From: Candidatus Gemmiger excrementigallinarum | Lineage (GTDB): Bacteria > Bacillota > Clostridia > Oscillospirales > Ruminococcaceae | Length of the DNA: 64,000 nt | NCBI GenBank assembly: GCA_019116445.1 | Contig: DXBP01000029.1 | Coordinates: 62,001-126,000 of the forward strand | Direction of reading: 5' to 3' | Shown: piece by piece, positions 56,472 to 64,000 of the stretch | Layout: every line of letters begins with the position of its first letter | How positions within the stretch are numbered: position 1 is the stretch's first letter | Position numbers and translations under genes: made by a program | The notes under the pieces: generated by a model | The model's database searches: none | The model's input: only the letters and a program-made list of their open reading frames with translations | What the model was told of the DNA's origin: nothing

Positions 56472-57845
56472 TTACAGGTCAAATTCCGCCGCGCGGTACA
56501 AGGACCCGTCCCGGGGTGCGTCCATCTGCAGCGCCACCCCCGGCGCATCGGTGAGGGGGTCCACAATGCCCACCCACAGGCTGTAATGGCCCTTGGGCAG
56601 TGCGGCGGTGCCCGGCAGCGCCAGGCTGACGGTGTGGCTGCCCGGCCCCCAGGTGGAAAGGGCTGCCGGCGTCCGGCCGGTCCAGGCGGTCTGCCCGGCT
56701 TCGTCCCGCAGTTCCAGGGCCAGAGGCCAGTCGGCGTACAGCGGCGCCAGGCCGGTATTTTCCCAGGTCAGGTCCGCCTGCAATGTGCGGGAAACCGCCC
56801 CCCTCCACACCGCGCACCGCCGCACCCCCAGGGTGTAGCCCATCTCGGCCACAAAGGTGCGCAGGTTTTCGGCCTCGGTGCCGGTGAGTTCGCCGTCCTT
56901 GGGGGTATTGGGCCCCAGAAAGGTGGTGTAGCTCTGCCGCAGCAGGTCCAGCGTGGTGGGAAACTGCGCCGCCGAAAAATACCAGCCGTCCTCCTCTTCA
57001 GGGGAAAGCTCACCCCCCGAGGGTGCGGTGCGCCAGAAATCCGGCATACCGGGCAGCCATTCGCCGTTCTGGTCGGACTGGTAGCCGTCGGCGATCCAGG
57101 AAAGCCACTCAGCGTGGGAGTCCGGCAGGCCGAAGGAATCGTTGTACAGTCCCAGGCCGCGGTCCCGCCCGATGGTGTAGGGGCGGCGCAGCAGCAGCCG
57201 CTGCGGCGCAAACACCGCGAGATAATCCTGCACGTAGCCGTCGGTGATCTCCTGGGTGGGGAAAGGCTGGATGCCCGCGTCGGTGTCCACGTGCCATTCG
57301 CCCCAGTGGCCCAGGCTGCCCAGCTCCACAAAGGCCACCCGGGGGTCGTCGGCATAGCGCTGGCCCAGAGCCGCCACCACCGCCCGGTGGGCCTGGCGGA
57401 ACACCTCGTTCTCATAGTCGGGGCTGAAACCCTGGCCGTAGTCGTTGTTGTACCAGGTACCGGCGCCGTCCATGGCATCATACAGCCACTGGGGAATCTC
57501 CATGGAGTCCCCCTCGGTGGGGTCGTCGGCCACCACCCGCAGGATCAGCCGCACGCCGTCAGCCTGCCACCGGGCAAAATGGCAGCGCTCCTCCAGCGCC
57601 GCAAAGTCGTATTCCCCCTGCTTCGGTTCCAGTTCGTCCCAGTACACCGGCACATAGGCAAAGCCCAGATAAGGGTCCTGACGGTAGTTTTCGCCCCAGG
57701 CCACCAGCCCTTTCAGGGGGTTGGCCACCGGCTTTTCCCCCGCCGGGATGTCCTGTGCCGCCAGCGGGATGCGCAGCCGCAGCAGGGCCGTAGCCAGCAG
57801 CGCCGTGCCCAGCAACACCAGCGGCACCCATTTGCGCGGCTGCAT
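56472..57845 (-). CDS. Secreted DUF4832 protein, glycoside-hydrolase-like
   Basis: A 457-aa protein with an N-terminal signal/anchor (KWVPLVLLGTALLATALLRL). The catalytic-looking part NPLKGLVAWGENY, YVPVYWDELEPKQGEYDF, and AFVELGSLGHWGEWHVD resembles the DUF4874/DUF4832 proteins, which combine a TIM-barrel-like half (acidic residues in WDELEP and GEWH) with a C-terminal beta domain (LTWENTGLAPLYADWPLALEL). It is the last gene of the operon; its ATG overlaps the DUF4956 stop (TGATG). It is probably outside the cell, trimming, binding or modifying the exported polysaccharide. Activity unproven. Confidence 0.8.
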   Translation of the reverse strand: MQPRKWVPLVLLGTALLATALLRLRIPLAAQDIPAGEKPVANPLKGLVAWGENYRQDPYLGFAYVPVYWDELEPKQGEYDFAALEERCHFARWQADGVRLILRVVADDPTEGDSMEIPQWLYDAMDGAGTWYNNDYGQGFSPDYENEVFRQAHRAVVAALGQRYADDPRVAFVELGSLGHWGEWHVDTDAGIQPFPTQEITDGYVQDYLAVFAPQRLLLRRPYTIGRDRGLGLYNDSFGLPDSHAEWLSWIADGYQSDQNGEWLPGMPDFWRTAPSGGELSPEEEDGWYFSAAQFPTTLDLLRQSYTTFLGPNTPKDGELTGTEAENLRTFVAEMGYTLGVRRCAVWRGAVSRTLQADLTWENTGLAPLYADWPLALELRDEAGQTAWTGRTPAALSTWGPGSHTVSLALPGTAALPKGHYSLWVGIVDPLTDAPGVALQMDAPRDGSLYRAAEFDL

Positions 57846-58516
57846 CAGCCCTCCAGGTTGCCGCGGTATTCCACCAGCGTCACATCCCGGACCCCGTCGA
57901 TGTTCTGCACCGGCTGGGTGAGGTTCAGGTTGTCGGTTTTGAGGTAGAGTTCCATGGTCAGTTCGGTGGTGCCGCCCTTGACGACCTTGGAGCGGAACTT
58001 GCCCGGCTGCTCGTGCAGGCAGCGGCGGACGGCTTCCTCCACCGCGGGGTCGGAGCGGTAGGTGACGATGAGGACGTAGGTGCCAGCGCTGCCCTTGAGC
58101 CGTTTGAGAAAGACCAGGGCCAGGCTGACCACCACCCAGGCCACAAAGGCTATGTAGTAGTACTGGGCGCCGATGGCAATGCCCGAGGTGATGGCCCAGA
58201 ACAGGAACATCAGGTCCAGGGGATTTTTGACGGCGGTGCGGTAGCGCACGATGCTGAGGGCGCCCACCATGCCTAAGGAGAGGGTAATGTTGCTGCTGAT
58301 GGTGACGATGATGACGGCCACCAGCAGCGTCATGATGACCAGCGACAGGTTGAGGGCGTGGTCGTAGACAACGCCGATGAAGCACTTGCGGTAGACCCAG
58401 AAGATGCCCATGCCCACGAGGAAGGCAATGACGAGGGTAAGGATGAGGGTCAGGGGTTCGATCTGGTTGGGGAAGAGTTCCAGGGCGGATTTTTTGAACA
58501 GATCTTGAAAAGTCAT
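57845..58516 (-). CDS. DUF4956 membrane protein
   Basis: A 223-aa protein from the ATG at 58516 (AGGAGGAA upstream). Three or four helices (LTLILTLVIAFLVGMGIFWVY, LSLVIMTLLVAVIIVTISSNITLSLGMVGALSIVRYRT, LFWAITSGIAIGAQYYYIAFVAWVVVSLALVFL) precede a cytoplasmic ferredoxin-like domain (about residues 140-223: YVLIVTYRSDPAVEEAVRRCL, LTMELYLKTDNL). GALSIVRYRTAVKNPLDLMFLF is the DUF4956 signature. It commonly neighbours VTC- and CotH-domain genes. It may couple phosphate or nucleotide chemistry to the membrane; unproven. Confidence 0.85.
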   Translation of the reverse strand: MTFQDLFKKSALELFPNQIEPLTLILTLVIAFLVGMGIFWVYRKCFIGVVYDHALNLSLVIMTLLVAVIIVTISSNITLSLGMVGALSIVRYRTAVKNPLDLMFLFWAITSGIAIGAQYYYIAFVAWVVVSLALVFLKRLKGSAGTYVLIVTYRSDPAVEEAVRRCLHEQPGKFRSKVVKGGTTELTMELYLKTDNLNLTQPVQNIDGVRDVTLVEYRGNLEG

Positions 58517-58547
58517 AGGGTAAGATTCCTCCTGCACAGCGCGCCGT

Positions 58548-59246
58548 TCAGCGCAGGGTATGCCGGACCTGGTCCACACAGAGGCAGAACTTGGAGGCCG
58601 ACGTCCTGACGAAGGAGTACGCGCGAAAGATATTTTGAATATACTCCGGCAGAATACCGGTAAACTTGACTTCCAGGATCATCTGGCCGGGGGGCAGCAC
58701 ATGGTAGCCGGGGGCCGCCGGGTCAAAGAGATCCTGTCGGGGGTCGATGGCCGTGAGGGTTTTATCGAAGGTGATGCGCACGGTGCCCACATCGTTGACG
58801 AAGGCTTCCCGGTCGTAGGCCACGATGACGCAGGGCCGGATGAGGTTGGCCCGGGCTTCCACAAAGAACTGCCGGGCCAGGAGCTGGGGTTTATCCAGCA
58901 GGAAGCGGCAGTCCCCCCGGCAGAGGGCGGCGTATTCCCCCGGGGTGAGGGGCACCGATTCCTTGTGGATGTAGGCACCGTTTTTGTATTTGCATTCCAG
59001 GGCAATGTGCCCGGCGGCGCAGTTGTAGATGCGCACCCGGTATTTTTTGCGCACCTCCACCCCCGCCATCTTCTGGCGGTAGGCCGTGTGGTAGAGGTCG
59101 TCGAAATACAGGCTGCGGATGGCATAGCCGCCGCCCGGCCCGGCGTGGGTGTCGTGGCCCAGCAGCGGATGCAACACCGCCTGCAGCTGGCGGTATTCGG
59201 ACTGGTGGATAAGATACTTCAGTTCGTTGCGGTAGGCGGGGGTCAT
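58548..59246 (-). CDS. VTC-domain protein (polyphosphate polymerase-like)
   Basis: A 232-aa single-domain VTC protein. The tunnel-barrel motifs are RNELKYLIHQSEY (the ExK start), YAIRSLYFDDLYHTAYRQKM, RVRIYNCAAGHIALECKYKNG (with R-x-R and ECK) and ILEVKFTGILPEYI. In yeast Vtc4 this domain makes polyphosphate from ATP on a metal site; Arg, Lys and Glu residues of that site are present. No transmembrane part is fused, unlike in yeast. The ATG overlaps the CotH stop (ATGA), so the two are translated together. Confidence 0.9.
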   Translation of the reverse strand: MTPAYRNELKYLIHQSEYRQLQAVLHPLLGHDTHAGPGGGYAIRSLYFDDLYHTAYRQKMAGVEVRKKYRVRIYNCAAGHIALECKYKNGAYIHKESVPLTPGEYAALCRGDCRFLLDKPQLLARQFFVEARANLIRPCVIVAYDREAFVNDVGTVRITFDKTLTAIDPRQDLFDPAAPGYHVLPPGQMILEVKFTGILPEYIQNIFRAYSFVRTSASKFCLCVDQVRHTLR

Positions 59247-60994
59247 CCGGTCACCTCCGTGCGGTCCACACCGGGATAGTAGACATCGTTGATCTGGATC
59301 TTGTTCATGGCCGGGGCGGTGCGGCCATCCTGGGTGGCCGTGACCTCGTAGTACCAGGTGCCCGCCGCCAGCTGGGCGGCCGGTACCCCATACTCGGTGC
59401 TGTCCAGCCCCGCCACATCCACAACCGGGTTGGCCATATCCGGCGTGGCCGCCACCCGCAGCCGGTAGGTGATGGGCTGATTGTCAAAGTCGTAGGCGGC
59501 CTCCCAGACGAAACGGACGGTGTCCGCCTCCCGGGTGGGCTGGTACATGAAGAACGGCATGAGCTGGTGCAGGCTGTCGTAAAATTCCTGGTAGGCCAGT
59601 TCCACCTGGTCCCCCAGCCCCGCCAGAACGGCATCCCGCTCGGCGGCCGTATTCCCCAGGTAATAAAAATCCGGCATGGACAGCGCATAGGGCCGGGTGA
59701 CGGCATCGTACTGCTGTGCCAGGGCGTTGACGGTGTCCCGGTTGATGGACTCGTGCAGCTCGTCCACCTTGGCGGCCAGCTCGGCCCGGTTGGCTTCGTT
59801 TTTCAGAAAGCGCTGGTGGAGCAGCACGCCCCAGTAGATGGCCACGCCGTGCTCCCAGCTGCCGTAGTTGCCCAGGATCCCCTCGGTGGCATCCTCCTGC
59901 CAGTGCAGGCAGTTGTCACCGTCCCAGGGAATGAAAAACCATTTCCGGCTGTTCAGCGGGCTGTAGAGGTAGAAGTTCTGCACGATGGTATCGTTATTGC
60001 CCAGCAGCAGGTTGTAGGCCAGCCAGGTGAGGTAGTTGTCCCGGTCGATGTAGTTGCCCACGATCTCGTTGATGTCCACGCTGCGGTCGGCGATGAGGTT
60101 CACCAGGTCGATGAGCTTCTGGTTGTCCTGGCGGCCCTTGCAGCTGAGGATCTGGTCGAAGGCCGCCTGGTCAAAGGTGGGGTCATCGAAGTTTTTCAGC
60201 GCGTCGGAAGCCTCAAAATTGAAGCTGATGGCCTTGTACAGATACCCCTGGGAATCCAGGCCGTGGTTGGCCAGATACTTTTTGGTGGGCACTTCCGCCT
60301 GGGTGAACAGGCCGTAGTCGGTGAAAGCGGTCTGCCCCGCCGTTTCGTCCTTGATGTACAGGTGCACGAACTGGGTGCGCAGACTGGAAATATTCTCCAC
60401 CGGGCGCAGCAGGTCAAAGTACAGTTTGTTCCGCAGCCGGGTGGCGTCAAAGGCGTGTTTGTTCAGGGCGATGTTGCTCTGCCCCCGCCAGAGGCCCGCT
60501 TCGTCGTCCAGTTCCAGTTTGTAGGATTTCTGGGGCTGCACCGACGAGGAATTGCCCCGCACCCGGATGGTGGCGTTGCTGGCGGTGGCATCATAGCCCA
60601 GCATACCGGGCTGGGGGCCGTCGGCGTTGCCCACCTGCACGATAGCCCGGGCAAAGATGTCGTTTTCCACGTGGCTGTCCTCCGCAAACCGCACCGCACT
60701 GTTGACCTCGGCAAAGGAATGGTCGGTGTCCGACCCGGCATCCCCCCGCTGCACCGTGACGTAAAAGTACACCACGCTCAGGGGGTCATCCTCGCTGTAG
60801 ATGGTCTTGTTTTCCACCATGCCCACGGCGTCGATCTCCTGGGCGGCTTCCGGCGTGGCGCTTCCGCCTGCCGGGGGTTCGGCGATGCTCTCCCCCGGGT
60901 CGGCGGCCGGCTGCCACCAGAACGCCACCCCCAGGGCCAGTGCCGCCAGCACCACGAACAGGGCGATTTCGATTTTATTCCCGATCTTCTTCAC
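59243..60994 (-). CDS. CotH-type protein kinase, membrane-anchored
   Basis: A 583-aa protein from the GTG at 60994 (AAGGAGGAAT upstream). N-terminal anchor: IEIALFVVLAALALGVAFWW. Residues about 90-440 are the CotH kinase-like domain: IRVRGNSSSVQPQKSYKLELDD, and the nucleotide/metal site NNDTIVQNFYLY and KWFFIPWDGDNCL, matching the CotH PWDxD motif. A C-terminal fibronectin-like domain follows (about 500-583: ITYRLRVAATPDM, AGTWYYEVTATQDG). CotH proteins phosphorylate spore-coat proteins in Bacillus; here the target is unknown. It overlaps pelG by 20 bases. Confidence 0.9.
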   Translation of the reverse strand: MKKIGNKIEIALFVVLAALALGVAFWWQPAADPGESIAEPPAGGSATPEAAQEIDAVGMVENKTIYSEDDPLSVVYFYVTVQRGDAGSDTDHSFAEVNSAVRFAEDSHVENDIFARAIVQVGNADGPQPGMLGYDATASNATIRVRGNSSSVQPQKSYKLELDDEAGLWRGQSNIALNKHAFDATRLRNKLYFDLLRPVENISSLRTQFVHLYIKDETAGQTAFTDYGLFTQAEVPTKKYLANHGLDSQGYLYKAISFNFEASDALKNFDDPTFDQAAFDQILSCKGRQDNQKLIDLVNLIADRSVDINEIVGNYIDRDNYLTWLAYNLLLGNNDTIVQNFYLYSPLNSRKWFFIPWDGDNCLHWQEDATEGILGNYGSWEHGVAIYWGVLLHQRFLKNEANRAELAAKVDELHESINRDTVNALAQQYDAVTRPYALSMPDFYYLGNTAAERDAVLAGLGDQVELAYQEFYDSLHQLMPFFMYQPTREADTVRFVWEAAYDFDNQPITYRLRVAATPDMANPVVDVAGLDSTEYGVPAAQLAAGTWYYEVTATQDGRTAPAMNKIQINDVYYPGVDRTEVTG

Positions 60995-62455
60995 GGGGAT
61001 TCCTCCTTTGTGCAAAGGCCCGGTCCATCCGGGCCAGTTCTTCCGCGGCGCGGCTGAGCACACCACCCTGCGCCCGGGCAAACAGCGGCTGCTCGCAGAA
61101 CACATGGTATTCCAGATCTTCCAGATACTGCCGCAGCCGCCGCAGCACCCAGAACCCGGTGACGGCCCCCGCCGCCAGGAAGCCGGCACCCCAGGTATCG
61201 GGGCCGAGGGCCAGGGTGACGAGGGAGCCCGCCAGGCTCAGCACCGAAAAAAGGCCCGCCGCCCGGCAGGCGCCGGTGCGGTCGTCAAAGTAGAGCAGCA
61301 CCACAATGCCGCATTTGACCACCCCGTACAGGCAGTAGCCGAAGCAAAGTACCCGGAAGGTGCCGGCCATGGTTTCGTCCAGGCCCACCGTCTGCAAAAA
61401 ATTGCCCAGAAACGCCACCGAGGCGATGGCCACAATGAACTGCAGCTGCAGCATGTGGGAAAATTCGGCGTACAGGGCGGTTTCCATCTCCTGCTTGGCG
61501 GCGCGGATGTCCTCCAGCCGACCGCCGTAGAGGATGGCATCGAAGTAGGCGCGGTGTTTGACGGCAAAGCGGGTTTCCAGCCCCACCACGAACTGCACCA
61601 GCATGGGCAGGATCGTCAGCGTGGCGAAAAAGGCCGGCACGTCGTACCGGGCGCAGTAGACCCCGGTGGGGAACACCTGCCCGCGGTAGGCGCTGGCCCA
61701 GAACACGAAGTTGTGGCCGTACAGCCCCACCCCCAGCAGCAGCCCGGTGAGCAGCAGCCCGGGGTAGCGCTGCAGCGCCGGGAAAAACACCAGCAGGTTC
61801 CATCCGCCGGCGGGGTAACAGGCCAAAATCTGCCCCATATAAAGGAACAGCAGCACCAGGAAGCCCAATGCCGCCCCCCAGAGGCCGCCGCCAGGGGTTC
61901 GGCCCCGGCCCGCAGAAAGACCCATGCCAGCACCAGCGCCGTCACGGTGCCGCCCACAAAGCCCAGCAGCACATACTCGTACCGCTTCACCGCCGAAAGG
62001 TAGGACATCTGCACCCAGACCACCAGCAGCACGCAGAACAGCAGTTCGGCAGCCAGCCGCACGCCGTTGCCCACCGGCAGCGTGAGCAGGTAAAGCCCCG
62101 CCGCCGGGGCGCCCACCAGCAGCAGAAAGAACACCACGCCGTAAAAGGCGGGCAGCACCTGCTGCAGGCGCTGTTCGTAGATGCAGTCCGAGATGAACCG
62201 GTCCAGAAAGAGCAGCACGGTGCCCGCCAGCAGCAGCGAAAAAATCATGGCGTAGGTCATGAAAAAGAGGAACTGTTCCCGCACGCGGTAGGGCGTGCCG
62301 AAAGCCGCCAGCAGCTGCTGCAGGGTGAGCAGCAGCACGATCATGAGCACCATAGGGCCCTCGGTGACCACGGCGGCCAGGGAATACCCCCGCAGCACCG
62401 CGAAGATACTGCCCCCGCGGAACACCTTTTTCAGTTCAAAGCCGATGCCTGCCAT
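60975..62455 (-). pseudogene. pelG: PelG-like exopolysaccharide transporter with a frameshift
   Basis: The 5' part (from the ATG at 62455) encodes MAGIGFELKKVFRGGS, RGYSLAAVVTEGPMVLMI, and CIYEQRLQQVLPAFYG, typical of the PelG start. The 3' part continues in another frame (LGFLVLLFLYMGQILACYPAG, WASAYRGQVFPTGVYCARYD, LILYFDDR-like end). The frames meet at about 61865-61890 within a run of six G on the coding strand (61874-61879). One missing base would restore a 493-aa protein, the normal PelG length. Either the gene is broken or the base is an assembly error; the rest of the operon is intact. About twelve helices. Confidence 0.85.
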
Positions 62456-63888
62456 GGGCGGTCCACCTCCCGGTTGCGGTTTTGCACGGCCTGCCGGTAG
62501 AGCGCCCGGTAGGCCGCAAGAAAATCTTTGTCCTGATAGAGCCGCACCACCCGGCGATAGCCGTTTTCTGCCAGGGCGCGCAGGGTGGCGGGGCTGCGGC
62601 TGATCTCGAGGATGCCCTCAGCGATGGCCGCCGGGCTCATCACCGGCACCACCCGGCCCGCCGGGCCCAGACCATCCTCCGCGCCCTCGATGATCTCCCG
62701 GCAGGCGCCCACATTGGTGGCCACCACCGGGCGGCGGGCGGCCATGGCTTCCAGCAGCACAAAGGGCTGCCCCTCCGAGATGCTGGTCAGCAGCACCAGG
62801 TCCAGTTTCGGCAGCCAGTCGGTCACGTCGGCCCGGCCCACAAACCGGATGTCCGGGCAGTCCAGCCGCCGGATCAGGTCCTTACATTCCTCAAAGTAGA
62901 CGGGGTCCTCGTCACAGGGGCCGATGAGGTCCAGCGTGGCGTCGGGCCGCACGGCCTTGATGCGATGGAAACTGTAGATCATCGTCTTGACATCCTTGAT
63001 GGGCACGATGCGCAGCACCGCCCCCAGGTGAAGCGGGTGGGGTCTGGGGTCCAGCGGCGGCACGGCGGCAAAGCGGCCGATGTCGATGCCGTTGGGGATG
63101 ACCCGGCATTTGCCGGGATCGGCGCCGAGGCCGATCTGCAGTTCCCGCGCGCCCTGAAACAGCGACACGATGGTGCCTGCCTGCCGGTAGGCCGCCTGGC
63201 TCAGCGTCCGGAAGTAGCCGATCCAGGTGGGTTTGAAGTACCCCGGTACCCAGTCAGCCTTGAGGATCTCCTCCTCCCGTTCCCGGGTGTAGATGCCGTG
63301 CTCGGTGACGAGGTAGGGTTTCTGGGCAAAATAGCTGAACTTGGCCCCCAGCAGCCCGGCGTAGCCGGTGGCCACCGTGTGGTAGACATCGGCTTCGGGC
63401 ACCGGGCAGCGCAGCAGTTCCAGTACCGGCAGCAGCATGGAGCGCAGCGTCCAGAACAGGTCCTTGAAGGGGGTGTTGCGGCCGGTGCTTTCGGCCAGGC
63501 CCTGCACCAGGGAAAGGAAATCCGCCGACATCAAAAACTCCCCCACCGGGCGGGGATGCTTGCCGCCGAACAGTTCAAACAGCTGGGCCCAGTCCGGTTC
63601 GGTGCCTTTGACCAGGTCCAGCAGCGCCTGCCGCTGGGCGGTGGTCAGGGGGCGGCCGGGCCGGGGCTCGGCATCGGATTCGATGGCCTCATCGAGAAAA
63701 TACTCCCGCAGTTCGGTGACGTTGGCGGGAATCTCGTAGCGGAACTGCCCTTTCTGTTTGTGTTCCGCCCCGATGGAAACGATGACAAACTGGTGTTCGG
63801 GCATCCGGCGAAGGAGCATCTGCACCCAGGCCGAAACACCGCCCACCACATAGGGGTAGCACCCCTCCACGATCAGACAGATTTTCAT
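62431..63888 (-). CDS. pelF: PelF-like glycosyltransferase family 4 protein
   Basis: PelF is the cytosolic glycosyltransferase of Pel-type polysaccharide synthesis and uses UDP-GlcNAc/GalNAc-type donors. The 485-aa product starts MKICLIVEGCYPYVVGGVSAWVQ, the PelF signature, with VTEHGIYTREREEEILKADW, VIPNGIDIGRF, KDVKTMIYSFHRIK and VLLTSISEGQPFVLLEAMAARRPVVATNVGACREII, the GT4 donor-binding motif with its EX7E-like pair. The pelG start overlaps it by 25 bases and its own ATG overlaps the preceding gene (ATGA), showing tight operon packing. Confidence 0.95.
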   Translation of the reverse strand: MKICLIVEGCYPYVVGGVSAWVQMLLRRMPEHQFVIVSIGAEHKQKGQFRYEIPANVTELREYFLDEAIESDAEPRPGRPLTTAQRQALLDLVKGTEPDWAQLFELFGGKHPRPVGEFLMSADFLSLVQGLAESTGRNTPFKDLFWTLRSMLLPVLELLRCPVPEADVYHTVATGYAGLLGAKFSYFAQKPYLVTEHGIYTREREEEILKADWVPGYFKPTWIGYFRTLSQAAYRQAGTIVSLFQGARELQIGLGADPGKCRVIPNGIDIGRFAAVPPLDPRPHPLHLGAVLRIVPIKDVKTMIYSFHRIKAVRPDATLDLIGPCDEDPVYFEECKDLIRRLDCPDIRFVGRADVTDWLPKLDLVLLTSISEGQPFVLLEAMAARRPVVATNVGACREIIEGAEDGLGPAGRVVPVMSPAAIAEGILEISRSPATLRALAENGYRRVVRLYQDKDFLAAYRALYRQAVQNRNREVDRPWQASALN

Positions 63889-64000
63889 GCCGCCACCAGC
63901 CTTATGGTAAAATTGGGCCGCTGCACCGTGACCAGATAGTAACCCATGCCCTGCCCCGGGCTGATGCGGCGGATGGTGCAGGCATCATCCGCCGCCTTGG
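63885..64000 (-). CDS. Partial gene upstream of pelF (C-terminus only)
   Basis: The frame is open from the right edge to a TGA at 63885-63887, which overlaps the pelF ATG. The last 37 residues read ...TIRRISPGQGMGYYLVTVQ and RPNFTIRLVAA, with no diagnostic motif. By position it may be a PelD- or PelE-like regulator or sensor of the polysaccharide operon. The sequence is too short for a decision. Confidence 0.55.
   Translation of the reverse strand, partial: KAADDACTIRRISPGQGMGYYLVTVQRPNFTIRLVAA

Overview
The window is a contiguous stretch of a GC-rich, gene-dense Firmicute chromosome. Marker content points to an anaerobic gut Oscillospiraceae/Ruminococcaceae bacterium, most likely of the Faecalibacterium-Subdoligranulum-Gemmiger group. 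The signs are rubrerythrin and a PerR-type regulator, a two-gene SufCB iron-sulphur system, clostridial-type ThiC, a glycoside hydrolase family 2 enzyme, NiCo and THF riboswitches, a T-box leader, and sigma-A promoters with near-consensus -35/-10 boxes and 17-bp spacers. The genus is an inference. No rRNA, tRNA, CRISPR array, insertion sequence or prophage was seen.

Layout. 1-3.9 kb: the end of a thiamin operon (partial membrane protein, thiM, thiE, thiD, thiC). 3.9-6.7 kb: a zinc-ribbon membrane protein, then a cation-efflux (CDF) gene behind a NiCo riboswitch, then a small glutaredoxin-like protein. 6.8-9.7 kb: a GH2 glycosidase next to two gene fragments (a sugar symporter C-terminus and an AraC-type DNA-binding domain) joined head to head, which looks like a deletion scar. 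9.8-14.7 kb: iron and oxidative-stress genes: a DtxR/MntR-type regulator, feoA-feoA-feoB and a Cys-rich mini-protein, rubrerythrin, and a divergent Fur/PerR regulator. 14.8-16.8 kb: an acyltransferase and a pentapeptide-repeat protein, followed by copy A of a dispersed structured repeat. 16.8-22.4 kb: an ECF sigma/anti-sigma pair and a MacAB-like efflux system. 22.5-24.6 kb: a MATE pump and exonuclease III. 24.7-27.3 kb: a second ECF sigma operon. 27.4-33.8 kb: an alanine/glycine:Na+ symporter, repeat copy B, an ECF S component behind a THF riboswitch, asnB behind an Asn T-box, and sufCB. 33.8-36.5 kb: two AI-2E-family membrane proteins and a 60-aa membrane protein. 36.6-40.6 kb: divergent aconitase and citrate synthase (isocitrate dehydrogenase lies at 55.2 kb, completing the route to 2-oxoglutarate). 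40.6-46.5 kb: a large surface protein, azlCD and an orphan Hsp70. 46.6-56.4 kb: housekeeping and transport genes (hisB, glyA, a cytidylate kinase-like protein, a MATE pump, a DUF308 protein, an FAD oxidoreductase, a DMT exporter, a Gfo/Idh oxidoreductase, icd).

56.5-64 kb: the most unusual locus. It is a tightly overlapping minus-strand operon carrying pelF, pelG (frameshifted in this sequence), a CotH-type kinase, a VTC polyphosphate-polymerase-like domain protein, a DUF4956 membrane protein and a secreted DUF4832 protein. It is entered by a truncated gene at the right edge. It looks like an exopolysaccharide synthesis and export machine combined with phosphate-transfer chemistry, and is the best candidate here for an incompletely described system.

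Regulation is unusually readable. There are three cis-acting RNA switches (NiCo, THF, T-box), PerR-like boxes around rbr/perR, a 15-nt motif shared by the metal-regulator and suf promoters, and ECF-type promoters ahead of both sigma operons.
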